Shown here: in pieces, positions 1-8,880 of the stretch
Numbering within the stretch: the first letter of the stretch is position 1
How the letters are laid out: every line of letters begins with the position of its first letter
Assembly (NCBI GenBank): GCA_963774195.1
Contig: CAVZDY010000001.1
Span: forward strand, 806,001 to 870,000
DNA from: Roseiarcus sp963774195
Lineage (GTDB): Bacteria > Pseudomonadota > Alphaproteobacteria > Rhizobiales > Beijerinckiaceae
DNA: 64,000 nt
Direction of reading: 5' to 3'
Program-made: the position numbers and the translations under genes
The notes under the pieces: model-generated
The model's input: the letters and a program-made list of their open reading frames with translations, nothing else
Database searches by the model: none
Told to the model about the DNA's origin: nothing

Positions 1-1538
1 GAGGAGCGCGCCGGCGCCATCTTCAGCCGTCGACGGTCGATTGACGAGGGGATGCGAAGGCTGTCGCGATACTTGGCCACGGTTCGGCGCGCGACGACGA
101 TGTCGGCCTTGCGGAGCCGCACGACGATGACGTCGTCCGACAGCACGTCGCACGGGTCTTCGGCGTCGATCATCTGTTTGATTTTGAAGCGGACCGACTC
201 CGCCGAATGGGCCTGACCGGCGCCGTTCGAAGCCGAGGCGATCGAGGTGGTGAAGAAATACTTCATCTCGAACAGGCCGCGCGGCGTCTGAATGAATTTG
301 TTGGACGTCGCGCGCGAGACCGTCGATTCGTGCACGCCGATCGCCTCCGCCACCGCTTTCAAATTGAGCGGCCGCAAGGCGGCGACGCCCTCGACGAGGA
401 AGCTATCCTGCCGCCGGACGATTTCCGTGGCGACGTTGAGGATCGTGCGCGCGCGCTGCTCGAGGCTCTTGGTGAGCCAGTTGGCCGTCTGCAGGTTGCT
501 GGAGAAATATTGCCGATCTTCGTCGCGCGTCGCGCCGCGCTTGACGCGCGTGGCGTAGCTTTCGTTGACGAGAATGCGCGGCAAGGCGTCGCTGTTGAGC
601 TCGACGCGCCAGGAATAATCAGGTCCCGCGGTGACGAAGACGTCGGGAATCGCCGGCGGCTCGACGCCGCCGCCGAACGACCGGCCGGGCTTGGGATCGA
701 GGCGCTTGATCTCCGCGATCATGTCGGCGAGGTCTTCGTCGTCGACGCCGCACAGACGGCGCAGCGCCGCGAGATCCCGCTTGGCGAGCGCAGGCAGGTT
801 CTCGATGAGGGCCTGCATCGCCGGATCGTAGCGGTCCCGCTCGATCAGTTGCAGCGCCAGGCACTCCGCAAGGTCGCGCGCGAAGGCCCCGGTCGGCTCC
901 AGCGTCTGGAGGCGCGCGAGCACCGTCTCGATGCGCGCGAGCGGGGCGCCGAGGCGATCGGCGACCTCGTCGAGGTCGCCGGTAAAATAGCCGGCCTCGT
1001 CCACGAGGTCGATCAGCGCGGCGGCGATCAACCGGTCGATCGGGTCGGCGAGCAGGATCATCGCCTGGCGCGTGAGGTGCTCGCCGAGGCTCTCCTGCGC
1101 GGCGACATAGGATTCGAGGTCCGGCGCGTCTTCGCCGCCGCGGCCGGCGACGCCCGTCCAGGATGTGGCGGAGAGCCCGTGGCCTTCGTCCGCCTTGACG
1201 CGTTCGAGCGGCGTCGCCGCCCGGTCGGGGTCGAAGGCGTTGTCGATCTCGGTGCCGAGGCTACGGGCGAGCGCAGCCGGCTCGGCTTCAAGCGCTTCCG
1301 AGGCCCAGTCGCCGGGCTCGATGATCTCGACGACCGGCTCTGGCGGGCCCGGCTCACTGTGCGGCTCGTCGCCCCAGTCCTCCGCCCGCTCAAGGAGGGG
1401 ATTGCGCTCCAACTCGCCCTCGATGAAGGCGACGAGCTCGGCGTTGGGCATTTGGAGGAGCTTGATCGCCTGTAAAAGCTGAGGCGTCAGCACCATCGAC
1501 TGGCTTTGCCGCAACGCGAGTTTGTTCGAAAGCGCCAT
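1..1538 (-). CDS. rpoN: RNA polymerase sigma-54 factor RpoN (3' end beyond window)
   Basis: This is the alternative sigma factor that directs core RNA polymerase to -24/-12 promoters and needs AAA+ activators. About 512 residues lie in the window. The N-terminus (MALSNKLALRQSQSMVLTPQ) is the glutamine-rich region I, followed by an acidic linker, the core-binding domain and a helix-turn-helix. The diagnostic RpoN box ARRTVAKYRDSLRIPSS lies close to the left edge. The frame is still open at base 1, so only the last few residues are missing. The ATG at 1538-1536 is the natural start. The gene is divergent from ahcY across a 269-bp gap. Confidence 0.96.
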   Translation of the reverse strand, partial: MALSNKLALRQSQSMVLTPQLLQAIKLLQMPNAELVAFIEGELERNPLLERAEDWGDEPHSEPGPPEPVVEIIEPGDWASEALEAEPAALARSLGTEIDNAFDPDRAATPLERVKADEGHGLSATSWTGVAGRGGEDAPDLESYVAAQESLGEHLTRQAMILLADPIDRLIAAALIDLVDEAGYFTGDLDEVADRLGAPLARIETVLARLQTLEPTGAFARDLAECLALQLIERDRYDPAMQALIENLPALAKRDLAALRRLCGVDDEDLADMIAEIKRLDPKPGRSFGGGVEPPAIPDVFVTAGPDYSWRVELNSDALPRILVNESYATRVKRGATRDEDRQYFSSNLQTANWLTKSLEQRARTILNVATEIVRRQDSFLVEGVAALRPLNLKAVAEAIGVHESTVSRATSNKFIQTPRGLFEMKYFFTTSIASASNGAGQAHSAESVRFKIKQMIDAEDPCDVLSDDVIVVRLRKADIVVARRTVAKYRDSLRIPSSIDRRRLKMAPARS

Positions 1539-1723
1539 CCGTCTTTACCGTCCCACGCAACATGTCCGAGCTTATCGGGCTCGACGGCTCAATTTTTGCT
1601 TATACCACGCGATGGCGCTCCCAAGACAAGGCCTCATCGACGCTCGGTTAATTTATCGTAGCGAGACGGTAAAATTGTGTCGCGCCTTTTTCGGCAGGCA
1701 GGTCGTGACGGTTGGGCGTCCAT

Positions 1724-1747
1724 ATAAAGATTTGCTTATATCTTTAT
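1724..1747. promoter_or_regulatory. AT-rich dyad upstream of ahcY, candidate SahR-type operator
   Basis: ATAAAGAT at 1724-1731 and ATCTTTAT at 1740-1747 form a perfect inverted repeat with an 8-bp spacer, about 60 bp before the ahcY start. An overlapping weaker dyad (ATATAAAG / CTTATAT) lies inside it. It is an AT island in GC-rich DNA. ArsR-family SahR regulators of the methionine cycle are known in Proteobacteria and bind AT-rich palindromes upstream of ahcY and metH genes. Assignment to SahR is inference. No SahR gene is in this window. Confidence 0.45.
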
Positions 1748-1807
1748 TGTGTCCGTCCGCGTGATTTGATAAGCCTCCGTGCGATCAATCCCGCCGAGGT
1801 TTTCCTG

Positions 1808-3205
<1,398 letters not shown>

Positions 3206-3215
3206 GCGGTTTCGT

Positions 3216-3241
3216 CCGGGCCGGCGTCGTCGCCGGCCCGG
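3216..3241 (+). terminator. Perfect GC hairpin after ahcY
   Basis: CCGGGCCGGCG pairs perfectly with CGCCGGCCCGG around a TCGT loop, starting 11 bp after the ahcY stop. No T-run follows. A second smaller hairpin (CGGCGCC-CTT-GGCGCCG, 3248-3264) lies immediately downstream. Position suggests transcription termination or 3'-end protection of the ahcY message, although neither is a classic intrinsic terminator. Confidence 0.5.
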
Positions 3242-3352
3242 CGAGAGCGGCGCCCTTGGCGCCGAAAATGTGATCCAGACCGTCAAAGCATAACCGCGTT
3301 TCTCGCTTAGGCGCCTGACATCGAATCAAACGGCGCGAGCAGGGACAACGCG

Positions 3353-3985
3353 GTGACCTATTCGGTCAAAGAGATCTTCAAGACCTTGCAAGGCGAAGGC
3401 GGGCAGGCGGGGCGCACGTCCGTCTTCTGCCGCTTCGCCGGCTGCAATCTGTGGAGCGGCCGCGAGGAGGATCGGGCGTCGGCCGTCTGCCAGTTCTGCG
3501 ATACGGATTTCGTCGGCGTCAACGGCGTCGGCGGCGGCCGCTTCAAGGCGGCGGACGAACTGGCCGAGCGTATCGAGTTGGAGTGGGACGGAAAGCGCGA
3601 CCGCCGTTTCGTCGTCTTCACCGGCGGCGAGCCGCTGCTTCAGATCGACGCCGCTCTGATCGCCGCTGTCGCCGGTCGCGGCTTCGAGATCGCCATCGAG
3701 ACCAACGGCACGATCGCCGCGCCGCCCGGCGTCGACTGGATCTGCGTCAGTCCGAAAGCCGACGCGCCGCTCGAGCAGACCTCGGGGCAGGAGCTCAAGC
3801 TCATTTATCCGCAACCGCTGGCGATGCCCGAGCGGTTCGAGCATCTCGATTTCGAGCGCCTCTTCCTGCAACCGATGGACGGCCCGGACAGGGCCCGCAA
3901 CACCGAACTCGCCCTCGCTTATTGCCTTGCAAACCCACGCTGGCGCTTGAGCCTGCAAACGCACAAGCTGATCGGGTTTCCATGA
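3353..3985 (+). CDS. queE: 7-carboxy-7-deazaguanine synthase QueE
   Basis: This radical-SAM enzyme converts 6-carboxy-5,6,7,8-tetrahydropterin to 7-carboxy-7-deazaguanine in preQ0/queuosine biosynthesis. In the 210-residue protein the iron-sulfur cysteines C31, C46 and C49 form the CX14CX2C cluster motif characteristic of one QueE subtype. The SAM-contact motif TGGEPLLQ follows. The N-terminus YSVKEIFKTLQGEGGQAGR is the family signature. Translation starts at GTG 3353. The stop overlaps an ATG at 3982 in the queD frame, so translation of the two genes is probably coupled. queC and queF are not in this window. Confidence 0.95.
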   Translation: MTYSVKEIFKTLQGEGGQAGRTSVFCRFAGCNLWSGREEDRASAVCQFCDTDFVGVNGVGGGRFKAADELAERIELEWDGKRDRRFVVFTGGEPLLQIDAALIAAVAGRGFEIAIETNGTIAAPPGVDWICVSPKADAPLEQTSGQELKLIYPQPLAMPERFEHLDFERLFLQPMDGPDRARNTELALAYCLANPRWRLSLQTHKLIGFP

Positions 3986-4005
3986 ACAAGCGGGCTGGAG
4001 ACTTT

Positions 4006-4386
4006 ATGATGGACAAGCCCGCGCGCGACGCCAAGGCGCTGACGACGCGCATCGGCCGGACCTACCGGTTCGAATCCGCCCACTATCTGCCCCGCCTTCC
4101 GGAAGGGCATAAGTGCAGGAACCTGCACGGTCACAATTACCGGATGGAAGTCGTCCTGCGCGGCACGCCCGACGAACGCGGCTTCATAAAGGACTTCGCC
4201 GAGATCGACGCGGAGATCGCGCCGCTGCTGAAACTCGTCGATCACCGATTGCTCAACGAGGTGCCCGGCCTCGAGAACCCGACGGCCGAGACGATCGCGG
4301 CGTGGTTCCTCGCGCGCATCGAGGATTGCGAGCGCGTCCGCATCTACGAGAATGACGAGTGCTGGGCCGAGGTTACGGCGGGGTGA
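4006..4386 (+). CDS. queD: 6-carboxy-5,6,7,8-tetrahydropterin synthase QueD
   Basis: QueD makes the 6-carboxytetrahydropterin used by QueE from dihydroneopterin triphosphate. The zinc ligands are visible as FESAH and LHGHNY, and the cysteine of GHKCRNLHGH is the catalytic-type Cys. About 126 residues match the family length. The start is uncertain: ATG 3982 overlaps the queE stop (ATGA) but has no good ribosome site, whereas the ATGs at 4006 and 4009 follow GGAG at 3997. I chose 4006. The gene forms a two-gene operon with queE. Confidence 0.93.
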   Translation: MMDKPARDAKALTTRIGRTYRFESAHYLPRLPEGHKCRNLHGHNYRMEVVLRGTPDERGFIKDFAEIDAEIAPLLKLVDHRLLNEVPGLENPTAETIAAWFLARIEDCERVRIYENDECWAEVTAG

Positions 4387-4520
4387 GGCGCGCCCTTCCG
4401 TGAGCGGTGGGATGCAACTTAATCCCTGCGGATAAGCCATTCATAAGTGCAAGCGCGACTCAACTCTCCAGCAGACACCCAACAAGATTGGGCTTCTTCC
4501 CAAATCCAAGGAAGCCCATC

Positions 4521-4835
4521 ATGACCGACGAACCCAAAAAGCCGGTTGTCGAGCGTATTCCTAGCGTCGCGGGCGAAATTTCCGCTATAGCAAGCGCCAA
4601 TGCTCCCTTCATTTATTTCGAGGGCGCTCCGTTTTACGGGCTGCTGGGAGGGGTCGGAAAAATTGCCATCGAAACGACCCGTCAAATCTCCACTAAGTCC
4701 GAAGGAGGCGTCCTTTTTGACAGGGTGATCGTCGCTCATCTTGTCGGGAATATTGCAGCCATCCGATCCCTTAGAGCCGCCCTCGACGGAATTCTCTTGA
4801 TGGCGGAGCCAGAGCCGCAAGGCCCGAAAAATTAA
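4521..4835 (+). CDS. Hypothetical protein, 104 residues
   Basis: I do not recognise this protein. It starts MTDEPKKPVVERIPSVAGEI after an AAGGAAG ribosome site 6 bp upstream. The middle (IYFEGAPFYGLLGGVGKIAIETTRQ) is mixed hydrophobic without an obvious membrane helix or catalytic motif. The C-terminus ends with an acidic/proline stretch. Its base composition is visibly less GC-rich than the flanking genes, and it lies beside a broken gene, so this is probably an accessory insertion between queD and the xerD block. It could be a small antirepressor or phage-type protein, but nothing seen supports one choice. Confidence 0.55.
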   Translation: MTDEPKKPVVERIPSVAGEISAIASANAPFIYFEGAPFYGLLGGVGKIAIETTRQISTKSEGGVLFDRVIVAHLVGNIAAIRSLRAALDGILLMAEPEPQGPKN

Positions 4836-5027
4836 ACCCATCAATCTGAGTCTCTCTTTTTTCTGCGGCCGCCCGCGCTTTTCGGAGTCGCGTCAGATTT
4901 CACATTCGGCCTATGTGTGGAAGGCATGGAAAGCAGTTGCCTCAGCGCGGAGTCTTCTCGCCACATGACTTTCCTCGTCACCGAGGTCGGAACTCGCTTT
5001 CATCGGGGCCATTTTTGGGAAACGAAC

Positions 5028-5485
5028 ATGGAAGGGCGCCCACCGAGACCCGCCGGGGTTGAGCGATCCCCGCGATTCAAGGCAAAGGAAAAGGTTGCTG
5101 ATACAGGCGACAAATTATTTTCGGCGTCGTCGCGCGCGCTCTTAAAAATCCCCCATCTGAAGACGAGATGTTAGATATTCTCGTGGGCCTCGCAGATGGA
5201 GACGATCGAACGGCAGCAATTATGGGGGCCGCCTACCTCGAAAATCGATTAGAGCTCATTCTCAAAGGAGCGTTCCGCACGCTCGATAAGGACGAGGCAG
5301 CCAGAATATTCGACGGATCCAAAAGCGGAATTCTCGGCACGTTTTCGTCCAAGATTCGTATCGCCTACCCGATGCGGCTTTTGCACCGGAATCCCTATAA
5401 AGCAATCTTGCTAATCAACGACGTGCGAAACGTGTTTGCTCACAGCTTTTACGGTCAGGCTTGTCGGCCAATTCTGTGTCGCTGA
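5028..5485 (+). pseudogene. Broken MltR-like / DUF4145-like gene
   Basis: Coding sense continues across two frames. From ATG 5028 (SD GGGAAA) one frame reads to KEKVADTGDKLF, and the frame open from 5102 continues FGVVARALKNPPSEDE. The two join in register if two bases are removed from, or one added to, the TTATTTTC run near 5115-5121. Downstream, DRTAAIMGAAYLENRLE and SSKIRIAYPMRLL...INDVRNVFAHS resemble MltR-like helical regulators. After FAHS the frame ends abruptly at 5485, earlier than a full-length relative would. It is either a decayed gene or one carrying sequencing indels. Confidence 0.55.
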
Positions 5486-5735
5486 CCATTTGCTAACTCA
5501 AGTGCATACTTGCGGAAGTAGACGCAGAAAGCGTCACGGCTGCGCTCTGCTGATTCCACATACTCCGCCTCTGTCCCGCGGCGATAGGCTCGGGGCTCCC
5601 CAGCCTTTGGCCGCGACTCCGCACACGGATCCCTGCGCGCCGCGCCAACCTATCACCCAGGCGCCACCGCGGCGGAACACCGCATCGTAAGCGATTGAAA
5701 TCAGCCCTTCGCGCCGGGAACTGACGCGCCGCGCG
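5486..5735. other. Intergenic spacer with no recognised feature
   Basis: This spacer lies between the broken MltR-like gene and the converging DUF167 gene. Short open frames exist but show no protein-like composition, and no tRNA-like or hairpin structure stands out. It may contain the degraded 3' end of the MltR-like gene. Confidence 0.4.
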
Positions 5736-6044
5736 TCAGTTGCCTAGGCCCTCGATGAGCGCCTCCGGCTGCCCGCTCACTGCAACCTGCTTGATCCGGC
5801 TCTTCGCCCCGGCGACCAGCCGCACCTTGGACGCCGCGACGCCGAGCTTGCCGGCGATCAGGGCGCACAGCGCCTCGTTCGCCTTGCCGTCCTCCGGCGC
5901 GGCGCGCACCCGTGCGAGCAGAACGCGCGATCCGTCCGACAAGGTCGCCGTCCCGTCGATCGCGTCGCGGCCGCCCTTCGGCGTCAGGCGGCAGGTGATG
6001 ACGAGGCCGTCGAGCGTCGCGCGCCAGGGCGCTTCATCGCTCAC
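5736..6044 (-). CDS. DUF167 (YggU) family protein
   Basis: This is a 102-residue protein of the conserved YggU/DUF167 family, whose biochemical role is unknown. The family core is clear: LVITCRLTPKGGRDAI near the start, then ARVRAAPEDGKANEAL and VRLVAGAKSRIKQV. It starts at GTG 6044, and GTGA overlaps the xerD stop by 4 bp, implying translational coupling. It is the last gene of a leftward unit (47-residue membrane protein, xerD, DUF167) and converges on the accessory patch. Confidence 0.9.
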   Translation of the reverse strand: MSDEAPWRATLDGLVITCRLTPKGGRDAIDGTATLSDGSRVLLARVRAAPEDGKANEALCALIAGKLGVAASKVRLVAGAKSRIKQVAVSGQPEALIEGLGN

Positions 6045-6998
6045 CCGCCGTCCTCGTCGTTGAGCGGGTGCAGATCGCGCACCATCGCCTTGGCGCGCTC
6101 GTCGAGCACGTGGGTGTAGATCTGCGTCGTCGAAATGTCGGCGTGGCCAAGCAGATCCTGCACCACGCGCAGATCGGCGCCGTTTTGCAGGAGATGGCTC
6201 GCGAAGGCGTGGCGTAGCACATGCGGGCTGACGCGCGCCGCCGAAATGCCCGCCGCCGCGGCGACGGTCTTCAAATCGCGCGCAAAGGCTTGGCGGGTCA
6301 GATGGCCGCTCTCGCTTTCGGCCGGGAACAGCCACGGTCCGCTCGCCGCCGCCGGGGCGAGCTCGTCCAAGAGCTCGCGATAGCGCTTCATCGCTGCGCG
6401 CGCCGGCTCGGAGATGGGCGCGAGGCGCTCCTTGTTGCCCTTGCCGCGCACCGCGATCAGCGAACTCCTTGGAGCGCGCCGCCGATTTCGGCAAAGCGAC
6501 GAGTTCGGAGACGCGCAGGCCCGACGCATAGAGAAGCTCGATGAGGCAGGCGATGCGCGCAACGGCAAGGCGCTCGCGCGGGGGCCGCGCGGCGTCGAGC
6601 CCCTCGCGCGCGACCGCGATCAGCTTTTCGACTTCAGCGACCGAAAGCACTTTCGGCAGAGGGCGCGCTTGGCGCGGCCCCTCGATGGCGAGCGTCGGAT
6701 CCTCGCCGCGACGACCCTCGACATAGAGATGTTTGTGGAACTGCCGGACGCTCGACAGCCGGCGCGCCAGCGAGGACGCGGCAAAGCCTTGCGCGCTGCG
6801 CGAGGCGATGAAGGCGCGCACATCCGCGCTGGCGGCGGCGAGCGGCCCGAGGCCTCGCTCTGCAAGGAATTCGGCGTAGTCGTCGAGGTCGCGCCGATAG
6901 GCGTCGATCGTGTTGCCGCTCGCTCCGCGCTCCGCGGCCATCGCTTCGAGGAAGGACTGGATCAGGCGGGACGCGGTCGCCGGGCGGGGCGCGCTCAT
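6041..6998 (-). pseudogene. xerD: Tyrosine recombinase XerD, frameshifted
   Basis: XerD acts with XerC at dif to resolve chromosome dimers. The first frame (6998 to about 6470) encodes the N-terminal SAM-like domain and the first catalytic arginine in YASGLRVSEL (R162). The sense then moves to another frame (to 6041), which encodes RGKGNKER (catalytic Lys), HVLRHAFASHLL, LGHADIS and the nucleophile tyrosine in QIYTH. All catalytic residues survive, and the break needs only one extra base near 6459-6470. This looks more like a sequence error than decay of a normally conserved gene. It overlaps DUF167 (GTGA) and the upstream small gene (ATGA). Confidence 0.88.
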
Positions 6999-7138
6999 TG
7001 CGGCGCCCTGGGGATTTTGACGATCTCAGTCATTTCGCGCGGTTGAACCTGCACAAATTCCACCAGCGCGATCATGCCGCCATAGACGAGACCGGCGAGG
7101 ATGGCGACGACGGCGAGGAGGCGGAACAGGGTGGGCAC
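6995..7138 (-). CDS. Small single-span membrane protein, 47 residues
   Basis: GTG 7138 opens a 47-residue frame ending in an ATGA overlap with xerD. It encodes a hydrophobic helix (LFRLLAVVAILAGLVYGGM, roughly residues 4-22) followed by a short polar tail containing PREMTEI. The tight overlap and the protein-like layout support a real gene. I recall similar small inner-membrane proteins beside xerD in other Rhizobiales, but could not check that here. Function is unknown. Confidence 0.7.
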   Translation of the reverse strand: MPTLFRLLAVVAILAGLVYGGMIALVEFVQVQPREMTEIVKIPRAPQ

Positions 7139-7213
7139 GGTGTCGGATCGCTTTCATCCGCCAATTCGGCGGCCCCATTGTCGCGCGAAGACAGCGGGAC
7201 GCAAAGCCGTTCG

Positions 7214-8248
7214 CTAGTCCTCTTCGAACAGTCCGCCCTGCAGCCCCTCGCGCTGCGGCTCGGCGAGCCCGAGATGGCGGAAGGCGTGCGAGGTGAGCAG
7301 GCGGCCGCGCGGAGTGCGTTGCACGAAGCCCTGCTGGATAAGGTAGGGCTCGATGATCTCCTCGATCGCGTCGCGCGGCTCGGAGAGCGCGGCGGCGATC
7401 GTCTCGACGCCGACCGGGCCGCCGCTGAAGTTGACGGCGATCATTTCGAGATAGCGCCGGTCCATCTGGTCGAGGCCGATCGGGTCGACGTCGAGCAGGC
7501 GCAGCGCGCCATCGGCGATCGAGCGGGTGACGACGTCGGCGCCCTCGACGACTGCGAAGTCGCGCACCCGTCGCAGCAGCCGGCCGGCGATGCGCGGCGT
7601 GCCGCGCGCCCGCCGCGCGATCTCGTTGGCGCCGTCTTCGCTCATCTCGAGTCCGATGACGCGCGCGCCGCGCCTGACGATCCCTTCGAGTTCCGGCACG
7701 GTGTAGAAATTGAGCCGCACCGGAATGCCAAAGCGGTCGCGCAGCGGCGTCGTCAGCAGCCCGGCGCGCGTCGTGGCGCCGATCAGCGTGAATTTGGCGA
7801 GGTCGATCTTCACCGAGCGCGCCGCCGGCCCGGCGCCGATGATGAGATCGAGCTGGTAGTCCTCCATCGCGGGATAGAGGATCTCCTCGACCGCGGGATT
7901 GAGGCGGTGGATCTCGTCGATGAAGAGAACGTCGTGCGGCTCGAGATTGGTGAGCTGCGCGGCGAGGTCGCCGGCCTTGGCGATCACGGGGCCGGAGGTC
8001 GAGCGGAAGTTGACGCCGAGCTCGCGCGCGACGATCTGCGCCAGCGTCGTCTTGCCGAGGCCGGGCGGCCCGACGAACAGCACGTGGTCGAGCGCCTCGC
8101 CGCGCGCTTTCGCCGATTCGATGAAGATCTTGAGGTTCTTGCGCGCCGCCTCCTGGCCGGTGAAATCGGCCAGCACCTGCGGACGCAGCGCGGCGTCGTC
8201 TTCGGGACGCTTCTCGGCGGAGACGAGGCGGCGGGGCGGGGCGGTCAT
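7214..8248 (-). CDS. ruvB: Holliday junction branch migration helicase RuvB
   Basis: RuvB is the AAA+ motor that drives Holliday-junction branch migration with RuvA. The 344-residue protein shows Walker A GPPGLGKTT (residues 60-68), Walker B LFIDEIH, sensor GATTRAG and the C-terminal winged-helix DNA-binding region (PYLIQQGFVQRTPRGR). The start ATG at 8248 overlaps the vapC stop by 4 bp. ruvB is thus separated from ruvA by a toxin-antitoxin pair while staying in the same transcriptional direction. Confidence 0.97.
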   Translation of the reverse strand: MTAPPRRLVSAEKRPEDDAALRPQVLADFTGQEAARKNLKIFIESAKARGEALDHVLFVGPPGLGKTTLAQIVARELGVNFRSTSGPVIAKAGDLAAQLTNLEPHDVLFIDEIHRLNPAVEEILYPAMEDYQLDLIIGAGPAARSVKIDLAKFTLIGATTRAGLLTTPLRDRFGIPVRLNFYTVPELEGIVRRGARVIGLEMSEDGANEIARRARGTPRIAGRLLRRVRDFAVVEGADVVTRSIADGALRLLDVDPIGLDQMDRRYLEMIAVNFSGGPVGVETIAAALSEPRDAIEEIIEPYLIQQGFVQRTPRGRLLTSHAFRHLGLAEPQREGLQGGLFEED

Positions 8249-8628
8249 GGGCGGGTCTTTGGGAGATAGACGACGCCCGGCAAGTCGGCGAAATGCGCGT
8301 CGCAGGTCAGCAAGTCAGTACCGGCGTCGAGGGCCGTCGCATAAATGATCGCGTCGGCCATGGCGAGTGAATGCTCTTTCGCGAGATCGGCAGCCCTCAG
8401 CGCCACGGCCGTCTCAAGAGGCGACACGACACATTCGTTGGAGAACGCGATAGCGCCGCCAGCGGCTTCCTCGGAGACCTCCCGGGTCAGCCAGCGCGTT
8501 AGTTCGTATTGTACGACCGTCGGCACGATCCATTCACCCTGTTCAGGCATCTCTCGGCCCACTTTGCGGCCGAGATCCGAATCGATCAGCCATTCGATCC
8601 ACGCCGAGGTGTCGACGACGCGCATCAA
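8245..8628 (-). CDS. vapC: PIN-domain ribonuclease toxin, VapC family
   Basis: VapC toxins are Mg-dependent endoribonucleases that cut tRNA or rRNA when free of antitoxin. The 127-residue protein keeps the acidic PIN residues: D6 (VVDTSAWIEWL), E42 (VVQYELTRW), D92 (AMADAIIYA) and D110 (LLTCDAHF). Its ATG overlaps the stop of the upstream antitoxin by 4 bp, and its own stop overlaps the ruvB start by 4 bp. Nothing suggests inactivation. Confidence 0.93.
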   Translation of the reverse strand: MMRVVDTSAWIEWLIDSDLGRKVGREMPEQGEWIVPTVVQYELTRWLTREVSEEAAGGAIAFSNECVVSPLETAVALRAADLAKEHSLAMADAIIYATALDAGTDLLTCDAHFADLPGVVYLPKTRP

Positions 8629-8837
8629 TAGCGATCTTTGCGGTCGCGATAATCTTCAGGATTTGCCCCGCGGGCGATGCCGACGAGTTCGTCCCTCGTC
8701 GGCACCGGGATCATCAGCACACCTGAGCCCTTCGGAATGAACGCGACCTTTTGCCCTGGCCGCCAGCCCATTTTTTCGCGCAGCTCCTTAGGGATTGAGA
8801 CCTGGAACTTTGGGGAGATCGTCGATACGGCGCCCAT
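8625..8837 (-). CDS. vapB: AbrB/MazE-type antitoxin paired with VapC
   Basis: A 70-residue swapped-hairpin AbrB protein: the N-terminal half (STISPKFQVSIPKELREKMG, then RPGQKVAFIP) is the DNA-binding fold and the polar C-terminal tail (ANPEDYRDRKDRY) would bind and neutralise the PIN toxin. I chose ATG 8837 over an in-frame GTG at 8864 because the strong dyad at 8841-8876 would otherwise lie inside the gene. The stop overlaps vapC (ATGA). Confidence 0.88.
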   Translation of the reverse strand: MGAVSTISPKFQVSIPKELREKMGWRPGQKVAFIPKGSGVLMIPVPTRDELVGIARGANPEDYRDRKDRY

Positions 8838-8840
8838 GGC

Positions 8841-8876
8841 TTTTACCGTCCATTGATCGATCACGATAGGGTAAAA
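8841..8876. promoter_or_regulatory. Concentric dyad upstream of vapB, candidate autoregulatory operator
   Basis: TTTTACC (8841-8847) and GGTAAAA (8870-8876) form an inverted repeat. Exactly at its centre sits the palindrome TGATCGATCA (8854-8863), so both dyads share the centre 8858.5. The element fills almost all of the 43-bp gap between ruvA and vapB and ends 3 bp before the vapB ATG. This is where an antitoxin or toxin-antitoxin complex would bind to repress its own promoter. Binding is inferred. Confidence 0.6.
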
Positions 8877-8880
8877 CTGG

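Noticed and set aside
207..1475. A 422-codon plus-strand frame at the left edge
   Set aside because: The minus strand encodes RpoN with its RpoN box; the plus frame is low-complexity Arg/Ala/Glu.
1522..1764. Small plus-strand frame between rpoN and ahcY
   Set aside because: It has no ribosome site or conserved features and overlaps the dyad and the probable ahcY promoter.
3241..3352. preQ1 riboswitch before queE
   Set aside because: The hairpin and the following bases do not show the preQ1 aptamer pattern, and no pseudoknot tail could be aligned near the start codon.
4060..4085. tRNA T-loop-like GGTTCGAATCC sequence
   Set aside because: It lies inside queD codons and no cloverleaf can be formed around it.
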